Below, piece after piece: positions 25,857 to 35,357 of a DNA stretch of 64,000 nt. The stretch comes from Streptomyces armeniacus (lineage in GTDB: Bacteria > Actinomycetota > Actinomycetes > Streptomycetales > Streptomycetaceae). Every line of letters begins with the position of its first letter. Positions within the stretch are counted from its first letter, which is position 1. The notes beneath the pieces were generated by a model. That model saw only the letters and a list, made by a program, of their open reading frames with translations. It did no database searches and had not been told where the DNA came from. The stretch is taken from assembly GCF_003355155.1 (NCBI RefSeq), contig NZ_CP031320.1:6067367-6131366 (forward strand). Direction: 5' to 3'. The position numbers were made by a program, and so were the translations under genes.

Positions 25857-26537
25857 CAGCAGGCCCGCGACCGCGCGCTCCAGGCCCGCGACGCGGTCGG
25901 CGAGCCCGGTCCGTTCGTCGCCTGGTGCGGCGGCGTTCTCGCGCAGGAGCCGTTCGAGCCGGGCGAGTTGCTCGGCGACCTCCACGAGCTGTTCCTCCCG
26001 CGCCGCCGACGCCCGTTCCGTCGTGCGCGATGCGGCGGCGGCCCGGGGGCTGTCGGCCCGGCCCTCCCGGGCCGACAGCCCCCGCAGCTGCTCGCTCTGC
26101 GCGGCGAGTTGGCGGTTCTTGCGGTCCAGCTCCAGGAAGAGGCTCACCTTTGTGCGCAGCAGCCAGGGGTCGAAGGGCTTGGTGAGGAAGTCGGCGGCGC
26201 CGACGGTGTAGCCGCGGTAGGCGTAGTCCGGGCCCGCGTCGTTCCCGGTCAGCAAGATGACGGGGACGTCCTTGGTCTGGTCGAGGCGCTTGATGTTGGC
26301 GGCGGTCTCGAAGCCGTCCATGCCCGGCATCAGCACGTCGAGCAGCACGACCGCGAACTCCTGCCGCAGCATCGCCTTCAGCGCCTCCTCCCCCGAGTCG
26401 GCGCGTACGAGGTGAGGGCCGAGCGAACTGAGCACGGCCTCCAGCGCGATCAGGTTGTCCTCCATGTCGTCGACGAGCAGGATGCTGGACCGCTCGGGCG
26501 TGCCCGCGCCGACCGTGGGACCGGGTCCCGCGGTCAC
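25821..26537 (-). CDS. osaB: Receiver-coiled coil response regulator (OsaB-like)
   Basis: 238 residues, GTG start overlapping the osaA stop. The receiver domain is complete: SILLVDDMEDNLIALEAVL, phospho-aspartate in VVLLDVLMPGMDGFE, and lysine in ADFLTKPFDPWLL. Instead of a DNA-binding domain it has a charged coiled-coil region (residues ~130-220, for example REEQLVEVAEQLARLERLL). That is the layout of S. coelicolor OsaB, needed for osmoadaptation. It ends close to the convergent pentapeptide gene. Gene name is by architecture and context, not by alignment. The partner HAMP-repeat kinase is encoded directly upstream. Confidence 0.8.
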   Translation of the reverse strand: MTAGPGPTVGAGTPERSSILLVDDMEDNLIALEAVLSSLGPHLVRADSGEEALKAMLRQEFAVVLLDVLMPGMDGFETAANIKRLDQTKDVPVILLTGNDAGPDYAYRGYTVGAADFLTKPFDPWLLRTKVSLFLELDRKNRQLAAQSEQLRGLSAREGRADSPRAAAASRTTERASAAREEQLVEVAEQLARLERLLRENAAAPGDERTGLADRVAGLERAVAGLLTPYETRPPYET

Positions 26538-29500
26538 GGCTGCCGCCCCCGCGTCCCGCCGCGGTCCGCCCCCGCGGAGTCCGGCCCGCCGTCCCCCCGG
26601 TCGATGAGGTCGCAGATCACCGACAGCAGCCGGTCCACGTCCACCGGCTTGGGCACGTACTCGTCGGCGCCGCTCTCGAGCGCCCGTTCGCGGTCGCCCG
26701 GCATGGCCTTGGCGGTGAGCGCGATGATGGGCAGCGCGGCGAGGCGGGGCGTGCGCCGGACGGCGCGGATCGTCTCGTACCCGTCCATCTCCGGCATCAT
26801 GATGTCCATCAGGACCAGCGAGGTGTCCGGGGAGCGGGCCAGCACCTCGAGCGCCTCGCGGCCGTTCTCGGCGTACTTCACGGTGATCCCGACGCGCCCC
26901 AGGACATGGGTGAGCGCGAAGACGTTCCGGATGTCGTCGTCGGCAATGAGGATGCGGAGGCCCGGCAGCAGCTCTCCGGGCCGCCCGCTGAGCCACTCGT
27001 CGAGCCGTGTCGTCTCCGGCCAGGCCGCGTCGCCCATGCCGCCACCGGTGCCGCTGTCCCCGCCGCGGTCCCAGGCCTCGCCCCAGGAGCCCTCCCCGGC
27101 GTCGTCCGCTCCGGCCGTACGCGCCGGCTCCGCCGCCGGTGCGCGCTCCTCCGCCGCCGTGCCGCTCGCGGGCCTCAACGGCCCGGCGAGCACGGCCGGT
27201 TCGGCAAGCGCCCCCGCGCCTGCCGGTGCCCCCGCGCCGGACGGCGTGTCCGGCCGTTCCGGCGGCGCGGCGGGCACGGAGACCGCCGGGGCGGCGGAGG
27301 CCGGCAGCCCGCCCGTACCGGGCAGCGCCTTCCCGCCCGTACCGCCCGCGCCCGCGCCGGGCCGGTCCGCGCCGGGCCCGGCCGGGCCCGGATACCGCGC
27401 GGGCACGGTCAGCGTGAACCGCGAGCCCGCGCCCGGCTCGCTCTCCACGTCGATACGGCCGCCCAGCAGCGCCGCCATCTCCTTGCTGATCGACAGCCCG
27501 AGCCCGGTGCCGCCGTACTTCCGGTTGACGTCGCCCTCCGTCTGCCGGAACGCCTCGAAGATCTCCGCCAGCCGCTCCCGCGGAATCCCGATCCCGGTGT
27601 CCTGGACGGCGAACGCGACGACCGCGTCCGCCTCCCGCAGCGTCTCCTCCTCGAACCGCACGCCCGGCACCCGTTCGACCCGCAGCTCGATGCCGCCGTC
27701 CGTCGTGAACTTCACCGCGTTCGACAGGAGGTTGCGCAGGATCTGCTGGAGCCGCTGCTCGTCCGAGAACAGCGATTCCGGTACGTCCTCGCCGACCGCG
27801 ATGTCGAAGGACAGCCCGCGGTCGGCGGCGAGCGGCCGGAACGTCGCGCGCACGTAGTCGAGGAGCGTGGTCAGCCGCAGTGTCCTGGGGTGTACGTCCA
27901 TCCGGCCCGCCTCGATCTTCGACAGGTCTAGGACGTCGTTGATCAGCTGGAGCAGGTCCGTGCCCGCCCGGTGGATGGTGAGCGCGAATTCCACTTCCTG
28001 CTCGCTGAGCCGGCTGTCGGGGTTGTCGGCGAGCAGCCGGGCCAGGATGAGCAGGGAGTTGAGCGGGGTGCGCAGCTCGTGCGACATGTTCGCGAGGAAC
28101 TCCGATTTGTACTGCGACGAGCTGGCCAGCAGGGCGGCCTGTTCGCCGAGTTCGGCGTTGGAGCGCTGGAGTTGGTCGGAGCGCTGGCGGAGTTCGGCGG
28201 TGAGCCGCTGGGACTCGGCGAGCAGCGATTCCGTACGGGCGTTGGCGAGGATGGTGTTGATCGAGACGCCGATCGTGCTCATGAACTGGTCCATGAAGGC
28301 GAGATGGACGTCGCTGAACCCGCTCAGCGAGGCCAGTTCGATGACGCCCAGCACCTGGTCCTCGAAGAGGACGGGCAGGATGACGATGCTGGCGGGCCTG
28401 GCGGCGCCGAGGCCGGAGCTGATGTCGAAGTAGTTGTCCGGCACGGAGTCGACCAGGATGCGCTTCTTCTCCAGCGCCGCCTGCGCGGTCAGGCCGCAGA
28501 CGGGGGCGCCGGGGCGCGGCAGCGGCCGTTCCTCGCCCGGAGCCCCGATGCCGTAGCCGGCGATGTACCGCAGCCCCTCCTCCGCCGGAGCGTCCTCCTC
28601 CTTCAGGAAGAACGCGCCGTACTGCGCGTTGACCAGCGGCGTCAGCTCGCTCACGATCAGGTCGGCGACTTCGTCCAGGTCCCGGTGGCCCTGCATCATG
28701 CCCGCGATGCGGGCGAGGTTGGACTCGAGCCAGTCCTTGGCGCGGGTGGTCTCGCGCAGGTTGGCGACCATGAGGTTGATGTTGTTCTTGAGCGCGGCGA
28801 CCTCGCCCTGCGCCTCCACCGAGATGGACCTGGACATGTCCCCCTGCGTGACGGCGCTGGCGACCTCGGCGATGGCGCGTACCTGCGTGGTGAGGTTCAG
28901 GGCGAGCTCGTTGACGCTGGTGGTCAGTCGCTTCCAGGTGCCGTAGACGCCCTCGACGCGCGCCTGGCCGCCCAACTGCCCCTCGCTGCCGACCTCGCGC
29001 GCGACCCTTGTCACCTCGGAGGCGAACGAGGAGAGCGTGTCGACCATGGTGTTGATGGTGGTCTTGAGCTCCAGGATCTCGCCGCGCGCGTCCACGTCGA
29101 TCTTCTTCGACAGATCGCCGCCCGCCACCGCCGTGGCGACCTGCGCGATGTTCCGTACCTGCCCGGTCAGGTTGTACGCCATGAAGTTGACGCTGTCGGT
29201 GAGGTCCTTCCACACGCCCGAGACACCCCGTACGTGCGCCTGGCCGCCCAGGTTCCCCTCCGTGCCGACCTCGCGCGCGACCCGCGTCACCTCGTCCGCG
29301 AAGGCGCGCAGCTGCTCGACCATGGTGTTGACGGTCGTCTTCAGCTCCAGGATCTCGCCACGCGCGTCCACGTCGATCTTCTTCGACAGATCGCCGTTGG
29401 CGACGGCGGTGGTGACGAGCGCGATGTTGCGGACCTGCGAAGTCAGGTTGACAGCCATGGAGTTGACGCTCTCGGTGAGGTCCTTCCACACGCCCGAGAC

Positions 29501-30955
29501 ACCCCGTACGCGCGCCTGCCCGCCCAGGTTTCCCTCCGTGCCGACCTCGCGCGCGACCCGCGTCACCTCGTCCGCGAACGCCGACAGCTGATCCACCATC
29601 GTGTTCACCGTCGTCTTCAGCTCCAGGACCTCGCCACGCGCGTCCACGTCGATCTTCTTCGACAGATCGCCTCCCGCCACCGCCGTGGCGACCTGCGCGA
29701 TGTTGCGGACCTGCTGGGTGAGGTTGTCGGCCATGAAGTTGACGCTCTGCGTGAGGTCCCGCCACACGCCGGAGACCCCCCGTACCTGGGCGCGCCCGCC
29801 CAACTGCCCCTCCGTACCCACCTCGCGCGCGACCCGCGTCACCTCGTCCGCGAACGCCGACAGCTGATCCACCATCGTGTTCACCGTCGTCTTCAGCTCC
29901 AGGATCTCCCCGCGCGCGTCCACATCGATCTTCTTCGACAGATCGCCCTGTGCGACGGCGGTGGTGACCTGCGCGATGTTGCGGACCTGCGAAGTCAGGT
30001 TCGAGGCCATGGAGTTGACGCTGTCGGTGAGGTCCTGCCACACGCCGGACACGCCCCGCACCTGGGCGCGCCCGCCCAACTGCCCCTCCGTACCCACCTC
30101 GCGCGCGACCCGCGTCACCTCGTCCGCGAACGCCGACAGCTGATCCACCATCGTGTTCACGGTGAGCTTCAGTTCCAGCAGCTCGCCGGCGGCGTCCACG
30201 GTGACCTGCTGCGTCAGATCGCCGCGCGCGACCGCCGTGGTCACTCCGGCGATGTCCCGCACCTGGTCGGTCAGGCGCGCCGCCATCTTGTTGACGGCCT
30301 CCGTCACCTGGCGCCACTCGCCGGAGAGGCCGCGTACGCTCGCGCGCCCGCCGAGCCGGCCCGCCGTTCCGACCTCGTGGGTGACCCGCGTCATCTCGCC
30401 GGTGAACTGTGCCAGCTGGTCCACCACACGGTTGACGCCGCGCCCGAGGCGGCGCAGGTCGCCCTGGAGGCGGCGGGTGCCGTCGTGGAGTTCGACGTGC
30501 TGGCTCAGGTCGCCGTCGGCGATGGCGTCGAGCACCCGGGAGACGTTCGCGACGGGTACGAGCACGGCGTCGAGCAGCGTATTCGCGTCGTCTACGCTCG
30601 CCGCCCAGCCACCGCGGCCCGGACTCGCGGTGATCCGCTCGTCCATACGGCCCTGCCGTACGATCTCGCGGCGGACGCGGCGCAGCTCCGCCGACAGGTG
30701 CTCGTTGCGCGCGGCGACCTGGTTGACGGCGCCGGCGAGGTCGGCCAGCAGCGCGTCGCCCACGCTGTCCGCCGTCCCGTACCGCACGTCCTCGGCGCCC
30801 TCGGCGTCCTCAAGACGGACGGTGAAGTCGCCCTCCGACAACGCATTCACCGCCGCGAGCAGCGCGCGGAGCTGTCGTCCGCGCACCCACAGTCCATCGT
30901 CGGCCGGGTCGAGAGCCATGGCAGCCCATTTCCCCTGATCAATGAATTCGGGCAT
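26534..30955 (-). CDS. osaA: Hybrid histidine kinase with HAMP repeats (OsaA-like)
   Basis: About 1473 residues, no membrane segment. Residues ~30-760 are about eight HAMP-type units, several nearly identical 92-residue copies (such as [20 protein letters not shown]). A GAF domain (~770-920), HisKA with [20 protein letters not shown], and HATPase with [13 protein letters not shown] and [12 protein letters not shown] follow. A Pro/Ala-rich linker leads to a receiver domain ([26 protein letters not shown]). This is the Nik1/OsaA type of soluble osmosensing hybrid kinase. The -10-like TATAGT ends five bases before the ATG, suggesting a leaderless mRNA; an internal ATG at 30919 (MALDPADDG) is an alternative start. 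Confidence 0.82.
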   Translation of the reverse strand: MPEFIDQGKWAAMALDPADDGLWVRGRQLRALLAAVNALSEGDFTVRLEDAEGAEDVRYGTADSVGDALLADLAGAVNQVAARNEHLSAELRRVRREIVRQGRMDERITASPGRGGWAASVDDANTLLDAVLVPVANVSRVLDAIADGDLSQHVELHDGTRRLQGDLRRLGRGVNRVVDQLAQFTGEMTRVTHEVGTAGRLGGRASVRGLSGEWRQVTEAVNKMAARLTDQVRDIAGVTTAVARGDLTQQVTVDAAGELLELKLTVNTMVDQLSAFADEVTRVAREVGTEGQLGGRAQVRGVSGVWQDLTDSVNSMASNLTSQVRNIAQVTTAVAQGDLSKKIDVDARGEILELKTTVNTMVDQLSAFADEVTRVAREVGTEGQLGGRAQVRGVSGVWRDLTQSVNFMADNLTQQVRNIAQVATAVAGGDLSKKIDVDARGEVLELKTTVNTMVDQLSAFADEVTRVAREVGTEGNLGGQARVRGVSGVWKDLTESVNSMAVNLTSQVRNIALVTTAVANGDLSKKIDVDARGEILELKTTVNTMVEQLRAFADEVTRVAREVGTEGNLGGQAHVRGVSGVWKDLTDSVNFMAYNLTGQVRNIAQVATAVAGGDLSKKIDVDARGEILELKTTINTMVDTLSSFASEVTRVAREVGSEGQLGGQARVEGVYGTWKRLTTSVNELALNLTTQVRAIAEVASAVTQGDMSRSISVEAQGEVAALKNNINLMVANLRETTRAKDWLESNLARIAGMMQGHRDLDEVADLIVSELTPLVNAQYGAFFLKEEDAPAEEGLRYIAGYGIGAPGEERPLPRPGAPVCGLTAQAALEKKRILVDSVPDNYFDISSGLGAARPASIVILPVLFEDQVLGVIELASLSGFSDVHLAFMDQFMSTIGVSINTILANARTESLLAESQRLTAELRQRSDQLQRSNAELGEQAALLASSSQYKSEFLANMSHELRTPLNSLLILARLLADNPDSRLSEQEVEFALTIHRAGTDLLQLINDVLDLSKIEAGRMDVHPRTLRLTTLLDYVRATFRPLAADRGLSFDIAVGEDVPESLFSDEQRLQQILRNLLSNAVKFTTDGGIELRVERVPGVRFEEETLREADAVVAFAVQDTGIGIPRERLAEIFEAFRQTEGDVNRKYGGTGLGLSISKEMAALLGGRIDVESEPGAGSRFTLTVPARYPGPAGPGADRPGAGAGGTGGKALPGTGGLPASAAPAVSVPAAPPERPDTPSGAGAPAGAGALAEPAVLAGPLRPASGTAAEERAPAAEPARTAGADDAGEGSWGEAWDRGGDSGTGGGMGDAAWPETTRLDEWLSGRPGELLPGLRILIADDDIRNVFALTHVLGRVGITVKYAENGREALEVLARSPDTSLVLMDIMMPEMDGYETIRAVRRTPRLAALPIIALTAKAMPGDRERALESGADEYVPKPVDVDRLLSVICDLIDRGDGGPDSAGADRGGTRGRQP
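29040..30150. repeat. 276-bp tandem repeats encoding HAMP units
   Basis: Four near-identical units with a period of 276 bp (92 codons) lie inside osaA. They share long identical blocks such as TCGATCTTCTTCGACAGATC. High nucleotide identity between units, beyond the protein similarity, suggests recent duplication or gene conversion. Confidence 0.85.
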
Positions 30956-30960
30956 GTCCT

Positions 30961-30966
30961 ACTATA
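30961..30966 (-). promoter_or_regulatory. Putative -10 element of a leaderless osaA transcript
   Basis: On the minus strand TATAGT occurs with only AGGAC between it and the osaA ATG at 30955. This would place the transcription start on or next to the start codon. The same AT-rich patch serves the divergent osaC side. Confidence 0.45.
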
Positions 30967-30999
30967 AGAGCCATCTACAGATGCAACCATGGATCGCCG

Positions 31000-32997
31000 G
31001 TGAAGCCCTTGTCCACTCACGCGCGGGAGTCCGGGTCCGTACCGCGGATGAGCCTGTCGGCGAACCAGCTCGCCCCCTCCCGCGCCCGCGGCTTCGTACG
31101 CGCCGTGCTGGAGGCCGCACCGCGGGCAGCCGCGGGTGCCAGTACGGGTGCCGGTACGGGTGCCGGTACGGGACCGGGGTCGGCGGGGGTCCGTAAGGTG
31201 CCGGACGCGCTCGTGGACGACGCCCTGCTGCTGGTGAGCGAGCTGGTCACGAACGCTCTGGTGCACGCGGGCACCGACATCGACGTCACCTGCGCGCTGG
31301 AGCCGGGCCCGCCGGTACGGGTACTGATCGAGGTGGCGGACCGGCACACGGACGGCCACCTGCACCGGCATACGGGGAGCGCCGGCGGCGGCGACGCGGA
31401 CGAGCCGCAGGAGGGGCGCTTCGGGCTCCCCCTGCTGGGGGCGGTCGCGGAGTCGTGGGGGGTGACGTACCGGCGGACCGCGAAGACGGTGTGGTTCCGG
31501 CTGGACCCCGCGGAGTACGGGGCGGGCACGGCGGGCGGCGCGCCCCCGGAGCCCGTGCCCCGGCCCGTGTCCGTACCGGAGCCCGTACGGGCGCCCCAGC
31601 CCGTACCGGCGGAGCCCGCGCCCCGGCCACCCACGGCCGCCGCGCCGCAGGAGCCGCGGCAGCTCCCCCCGTGGACAGACCGCGGCGGGCGGTCGTTCCT
31701 CGCGGAGACCAGCGAGCTGCTCGCCGGACAGCTCGACGAGGACATGGTCGCCGTACTCGCCTGCCAGCTCCTCGTCCCCCGCATCGCCGACTGGTGCAGC
31801 GTGTGGCTGACCACCGAGAGCGGCGGCATGCGGCTGGCCCGCGTCCTGCACGCGGATGAGCGGCGCATCGGCGCGCTCCGCCACGAGCTGGAGGCTAGCG
31901 CGCCGCCCGCCCGGTCCCGTACCGCGGGCGTCCCCTGGCCGTGGCCGCGCAGCGCGGGCGGCGGAGCGGCGGTGAACGGCGACGCGAACGGCGACGCGAA
32001 CGGCGACGGGAACGGGGGCGGCGGTGACGGGCTCGGGAGCAGGAACGGCACCGGCGGCTCCGCCCTCACCTTCCCCCTGATCGCGGGCAGCGGCGTCACC
32101 GTCGGGGTGCTGCTGCTCGGCCGCGAGGGCCAGCTGCAGACGACCGTGTCCGTCGCGCGGATGGTGGAGGACGTGGCACGGCGGGTGGCGCAGGCCGTGC
32201 TCACCGCCCGCCAGTACATGCGCCAGGCCACCATCAGCCGCGCGCTCCAGCGCCGCCAGCTGCCCAGCTTCCTGCCCAGCATCCCCGGCGTCGACACGGC
32301 GATCGTCTACGAGCCGCACGGCGAGGGCCAGACCGTCGGCGGCGACTTCTACGACCTGTTCCCCAAGGGCGACCACCGCTGGTGCTTCCTGCTGGGCGAC
32401 GTCCAGGGCAAGGACCCCGAGGCGATGTCCATCACCGGCCTCGCCCGGCATCTCGTACGGCTCCTGGCGCGCGAGGGCCACAGCGTCGAGTCCGTGCTGG
32501 ACCGGCTGAACGTCGCCATGGCCGAGGAGGGCGCGGAGGCGCTGGCCTCCTCGGGCGGCGAGAAGGCCGGGCCGCGCTTCCTGAGCCTGCTGTACGGCGA
32601 GCTGTACGTCGATCCGGTCACGGCCGCCACGCGCTGTACGGTCGCCAGCGCCGGGCACCCGCTGCCGCTGCTGCTGTCGGCGGACGGCGCCGTACGGGCC
32701 GCGGCCGAGCCGCAGATGCTGCTGGGGATCGACGAGAGCGTGGAGTTCAGCGCGTCCGCGTTCGACCTCGCGGCGGGTGACACCCTGCTGTGCGTGACCG
32801 ACGGGGTGACGGAACGGCGCAGCGGGCGGTGGGAGCTGGACGACAACGACGGGCTCGCGGCGGTGCTCGGCGGGTGCGCGGGGCTGGGCGCCAAGTCGGT
32901 GGCGGAGCAGGTACGGCGGGCGGCGCACGACTTCGGCAACACACCGATCGAGGACGACCTCTCGGTGCTGGTGCTCCAGGCGGTGCCCCGCGCCTGA
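31000..32997 (+). CDS. osaC: RsbW-like ATPase / GAF / PP2C phosphatase (OsaC-like)
   Basis: 665 residues from GTG at 31000 (alternative ATG 31048, MSLSANQLAP). An N-terminal anti-sigma-type HATPase domain (DALLLVSELVTNALVHAGTD, RFGLPLLGAVAESWGV) comes first. A Pro-rich linker follows, then a GAF-like domain (about 230-400) with a Gly/Asn/Asp repeat loop (NGDANGDANGDGNGGGG). The C-terminal SpoIIE/PP2C phosphatase domain has GGDFYDLF, LGDVQGKD and DDLSVLVL. This architecture fits OsaC, which modulates SigB and diverges from osaAB in S. coelicolor, as here. It should both bind a sigma factor and dephosphorylate an anti-anti-sigma factor. Confidence 0.8.
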   Translation: MKPLSTHARESGSVPRMSLSANQLAPSRARGFVRAVLEAAPRAAAGASTGAGTGAGTGPGSAGVRKVPDALVDDALLLVSELVTNALVHAGTDIDVTCALEPGPPVRVLIEVADRHTDGHLHRHTGSAGGGDADEPQEGRFGLPLLGAVAESWGVTYRRTAKTVWFRLDPAEYGAGTAGGAPPEPVPRPVSVPEPVRAPQPVPAEPAPRPPTAAAPQEPRQLPPWTDRGGRSFLAETSELLAGQLDEDMVAVLACQLLVPRIADWCSVWLTTESGGMRLARVLHADERRIGALRHELEASAPPARSRTAGVPWPWPRSAGGGAAVNGDANGDANGDGNGGGGDGLGSRNGTGGSALTFPLIAGSGVTVGVLLLGREGQLQTTVSVARMVEDVARRVAQAVLTARQYMRQATISRALQRRQLPSFLPSIPGVDTAIVYEPHGEGQTVGGDFYDLFPKGDHRWCFLLGDVQGKDPEAMSITGLARHLVRLLAREGHSVESVLDRLNVAMAEEGAEALASSGGEKAGPRFLSLLYGELYVDPVTAATRCTVASAGHPLPLLLSADGAVRAAAEPQMLLGIDESVEFSASAFDLAAGDTLLCVTDGVTERRSGRWELDDNDGLAAVLGGCAGLGAKSVAEQVRRAAHDFGNTPIEDDLSVLVLQAVPRA

Positions 32998-33015
32998 CGG
33001 CCGGCCGCGGGCACG

Positions 33016-33089
33016 GCGCGTATCTGCGCCCGTACGCCCGTACGCCCGTATGCGCGCCCGCCCATACGCCCGCCCGTACGCCCGCCCGC
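33016..33089. repeat. CGTACGCCC tandem-like repeats
   Basis: The spacer between osaC and the convergent SigJ-type gene is almost entirely made of CGTACGCCC/CATACGCCC units. No gene is present. Confidence 0.7.
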
Positions 33090-33995
33090 TCAGTACACGC
33101 CGTCCAGCACCGCCAGGTCGAGCCGCCGCAGCCGCTCGGGGTCGGCGATCACGTCGTACGCGGCGACGCGCCCGCCCTCCACCGTGATCGCCAGGGCCAG
33201 CAGCAGCCGCCCGTGCGGTGCGACGACGACGCCGACCGCCCCGTTCACCAGCGCCGGTGCCGCCAGCCGCGACCGTCGCCCGAAGACCAGCGTCTCGCGC
33301 GCCACGACGTCCGCACCGCGTGCGACCGCCGCACGGCCCGCCGGGAGCACCGCGGGGTCCGCGTGCCGTACGACGTCCGGGGCCAGTACGGCGAGCAGCG
33401 CGCCGAGGTCGCCGCTGCGCGCGGCGGCGAGGAACGCGTCGACGACCCGCCGCTGCTCGGCCGGCCCGGCGCGCTCCGCGCGCGGCACGGCGTCGCCGCC
33501 GCGCACCCGCTGCCGCGCCCGGCTGGCGAGCTTCTTCGCGGCCACCGGGGTGCGGTCCACGATGGGCGCGATCTCCTCGAACGGCATCGCGAACAGGTCG
33601 TGCAGCACGAACGCGACCCGCTCCGCGGGCTTCAGCCTGTCCAGCACCACGAGCAGCGCCCGGCCGACGGATTCGACGAGCACCGCCTCGTCCTCCGGTT
33701 CGGCACCCGGCCCGCCGCCCGACGTACGCTCCGTCAGCGGCCCGTCCAGCGGCTCCTCGCGGCGCGACGTACGCGTACGCAGCATGTCGAGGCAGAGCCG
33801 CGCCACGACCGTACGGAGCCAGCTCTCCAGGTCGTCGATGCCACCGGGGCCGGTGCGGCTGAGGCGCAGCCACGCCTCCTGTACGGCGTCGTCCGCTTCG
33901 GTGGGCGAACCGAGCATCCGGTAGGCCACGGCGCGCAGCTGCCCGCGGTGCGCCTCGAACCGTTCGGCCAGCCGGTCACTGTCGTGCTCGTGCAT
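33090..33995 (-). CDS. SigJ-type ECF sigma factor with SnoaL-like C-terminal domain
   Basis: 301 residues. Region 2 is RAVAYRMLGSPTEADDAVQEAWLR with LRTVVARLCLDMLRTRTSRR. Region 4 is LKPAERVAFVLHDLFAMPFEEIA with TPVAAKKLASRARQRV. A C-terminal NTF2/SnoaL-like domain (about 195-295) is fused, the layout of ECF41/SigJ factors, in which this domain controls sigma activity. No anti-sigma gene is adjacent, as usual for the group. The start ATG at 33995 gives MHEHDSDRLAERFEAHRG. It is convergent with osaC. Confidence 0.9.
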   Translation of the reverse strand: MHEHDSDRLAERFEAHRGQLRAVAYRMLGSPTEADDAVQEAWLRLSRTGPGGIDDLESWLRTVVARLCLDMLRTRTSRREEPLDGPLTERTSGGGPGAEPEDEAVLVESVGRALLVVLDRLKPAERVAFVLHDLFAMPFEEIAPIVDRTPVAAKKLASRARQRVRGGDAVPRAERAGPAEQRRVVDAFLAAARSGDLGALLAVLAPDVVRHADPAVLPAGRAAVARGADVVARETLVFGRRSRLAAPALVNGAVGVVVAPHGRLLLALAITVEGGRVAAYDVIADPERLRRLDLAVLDGVY

Positions 33996-34144
33996 CGGTC
34001 ACGGTCACCTTTCCTCGTCGCGCTCCGTCTGCTTCGTGCCACCGAAAACGAGCGAGCGGGAGAGGGCGGTGATCCGCAGGGGTTTCCACGGGTGTGTTCC
34101 GGTACGAGCAGCGTAGTGCGCGCCGTACGGGCCCACCTCCCGGG

Positions 34145-34321
34145 CTAGGGCCTGTCGTCAAAGTAGCGCCGTCCGCCGAAGGCGGTGCCCACGGCGTCCG
34201 GTGCGTGCAGCTGCAAGGCGGAGTGCCGTCCTCGTAGTGGGCTACTCGGACGGTGCGACAACGCAGCAGATGTGCGTGCAGGGCGTCGTGGGCAAGGCGG
34301 GACTTTGACGACAGGCCCTAG
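34145..34321. mobile_element. 177-bp TA-flanked inverted-repeat element (MITE-like)
   Basis: The ends are perfect 20-bp inverted repeats: CTAGGGCCTGTCGTCAAAGT at the left and its exact complement at the right. Inside the flanking TA dinucleotides (34146-34147 and 34319-34320) the terminal repeats are 17 bp. It contains no coding capacity. The TA flanks are what IS630/Tc1-type transposition leaves, and an IS630 transposase remnant begins 44 bp to the right. Confidence 0.75.
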
Positions 34322-34364
34322 TCTTCTGAGTCGGGAATTCTGTTCAGATGTGTAGGGTTGCCTG

Positions 34365-34472
34365 GTGGCGCGTATTGGGCGGCCGAAGGCCGAGTTGATT
34401 CTGTCGGAGGAGGAGCGGGCGGCACTGGAGGGGTGGGTGCGGCGCCGTTCCACGCCGCAGGCATGGGCGGTG
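34365..34472 (+). pseudogene. IS630-family transposase remnant (N-terminus only)
   Basis: GTG at 34365 begins ARIGRPKAELILSEEERAAL then EGWVRRRSTPQAWA, the standard N-terminal HTH segment of Streptomyces IS630 transposases. Similarity ends after about 36 codons, where the sequence runs into the 3' end of the convergent anti-sigma gene. No catalytic DDE region remains. The open frame that continues to 34982 is antisense to that gene. Confidence 0.75.
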
Positions 34473-34496
34473 GCGGGCGCGGGGGTGCGGGGGTGG

Positions 34497-35357
34497 TCAA
34501 CGGTGGGCGGCCAGCACGGAGTACGCGCCCCTGCGGGCGATCACGACCGCGGTGCCGAGCGCGAGGACCAGCCCCCACACGGGCAGACCGCCGGTCTGCA
34601 GGGCGAAGGTCGTACGGTCGGCGGCCAGGGTCGGCGCCACGACCACCGCGGCCCACACCGCCACCAGCGCGACGGCGGCGCGGGTCACGCCGATGACGCC
34701 GCCGAGCGCCAGGGTCGCCGAGGTGAAGGCCAGACAGGGCAGCAGCCACTGCACGGCCGTCACCCCCGTCACGAGGCCGCCAGCCAGCAGCGCGGGGACG
34801 ACCACGGCGAGGACGGACGCGGTGCGCCGCAGCACCAGGTACAGGCCCGCTCTCGGAGCGGCGGCGGTCAGTTCGTACGCCGGGTCCAGGCCGCGCGACC
34901 AGGACGCCGCGACGCCGCACACCGGCAGCACCGGGGCGAGCAGGAGCAGCAGCGACACGTCGCCGCCGGAGCCCGAGCCTGAGTCCGTGCCCGTACCGGG
35001 GCCGATGGGGCCCGGACCGGCCATGTCGAGCAGCAGCGCGATCAGTGTCACGGCCGCGGTCATGGCCAGCCACGGCGCCATCACCGGCGTCAGCCACGCC
35101 GACAGCCGCACCGACCAGCGCCGCCGCGGCGGCATCGTGGCAGTGGCGGCCAACTGCGGTGCCAGCTCCGACCAGACGGTGTCCACGAGCGACGCGACGG
35201 CGGGCGCCTCTGCCGTGACGGCCGCCGACAGCCGTTCGCGGCACACCGCGCACGCCTCCAAGTGGGCCTCCAGGGCCCATACTTCGTCGGCGGGGAGGTC
35301 CGTACCGCCGCGCGCGTAGCCGCCGATGATCCGCTCCGACGCGTGTTCCCCGCTCAT
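34497..35357 (-). CDS. Anti-sigma factor, zf-HC2-type with multiple membrane helices
   Basis: 286 residues, ATG overlapping the sigma-factor stop by 4 bases. Residues ~25-45 have the zinc-binding anti-sigma pattern H-x3-C-x2-C (LEAHLEACAVCRERL). About six hydrophobic segments follow (for example WLAMTAAVTLIALLLDMAG, VSLLLLLAPVLPVCGVAA, SVLAVVVPALLAGGLVTGV). It should hold the co-encoded ECF sigma factor at the membrane and release it on signal. The gene end is close to the IS630 remnant; the last residues (AYSVLAAHR) look intact. Confidence 0.88.
   Translation of the reverse strand: MSGEHASERIIGGYARGGTDLPADEVWALEAHLEACAVCRERLSAAVTAEAPAVASLVDTVWSELAPQLAATATMPPRRRWSVRLSAWLTPVMAPWLAMTAAVTLIALLLDMAGPGPIGPGTGTDSGSGSGGDVSLLLLLAPVLPVCGVAASWSRGLDPAYELTAAAPRAGLYLVLRRTASVLAVVVPALLAGGLVTGVTAVQWLLPCLAFTSATLALGGVIGVTRAAVALVAVWAAVVVAPTLAADRTTFALQTGGLPVWGLVLALGTAVVIARRGAYSVLAAHR

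Noticed and set aside
27971..30967. 998-residue plus-strand open frame opposite osaA
   Set aside because: It mirrors the HAMP repeats in antisense and has no protein-like features of its own; the minus-strand kinase has clear domains.
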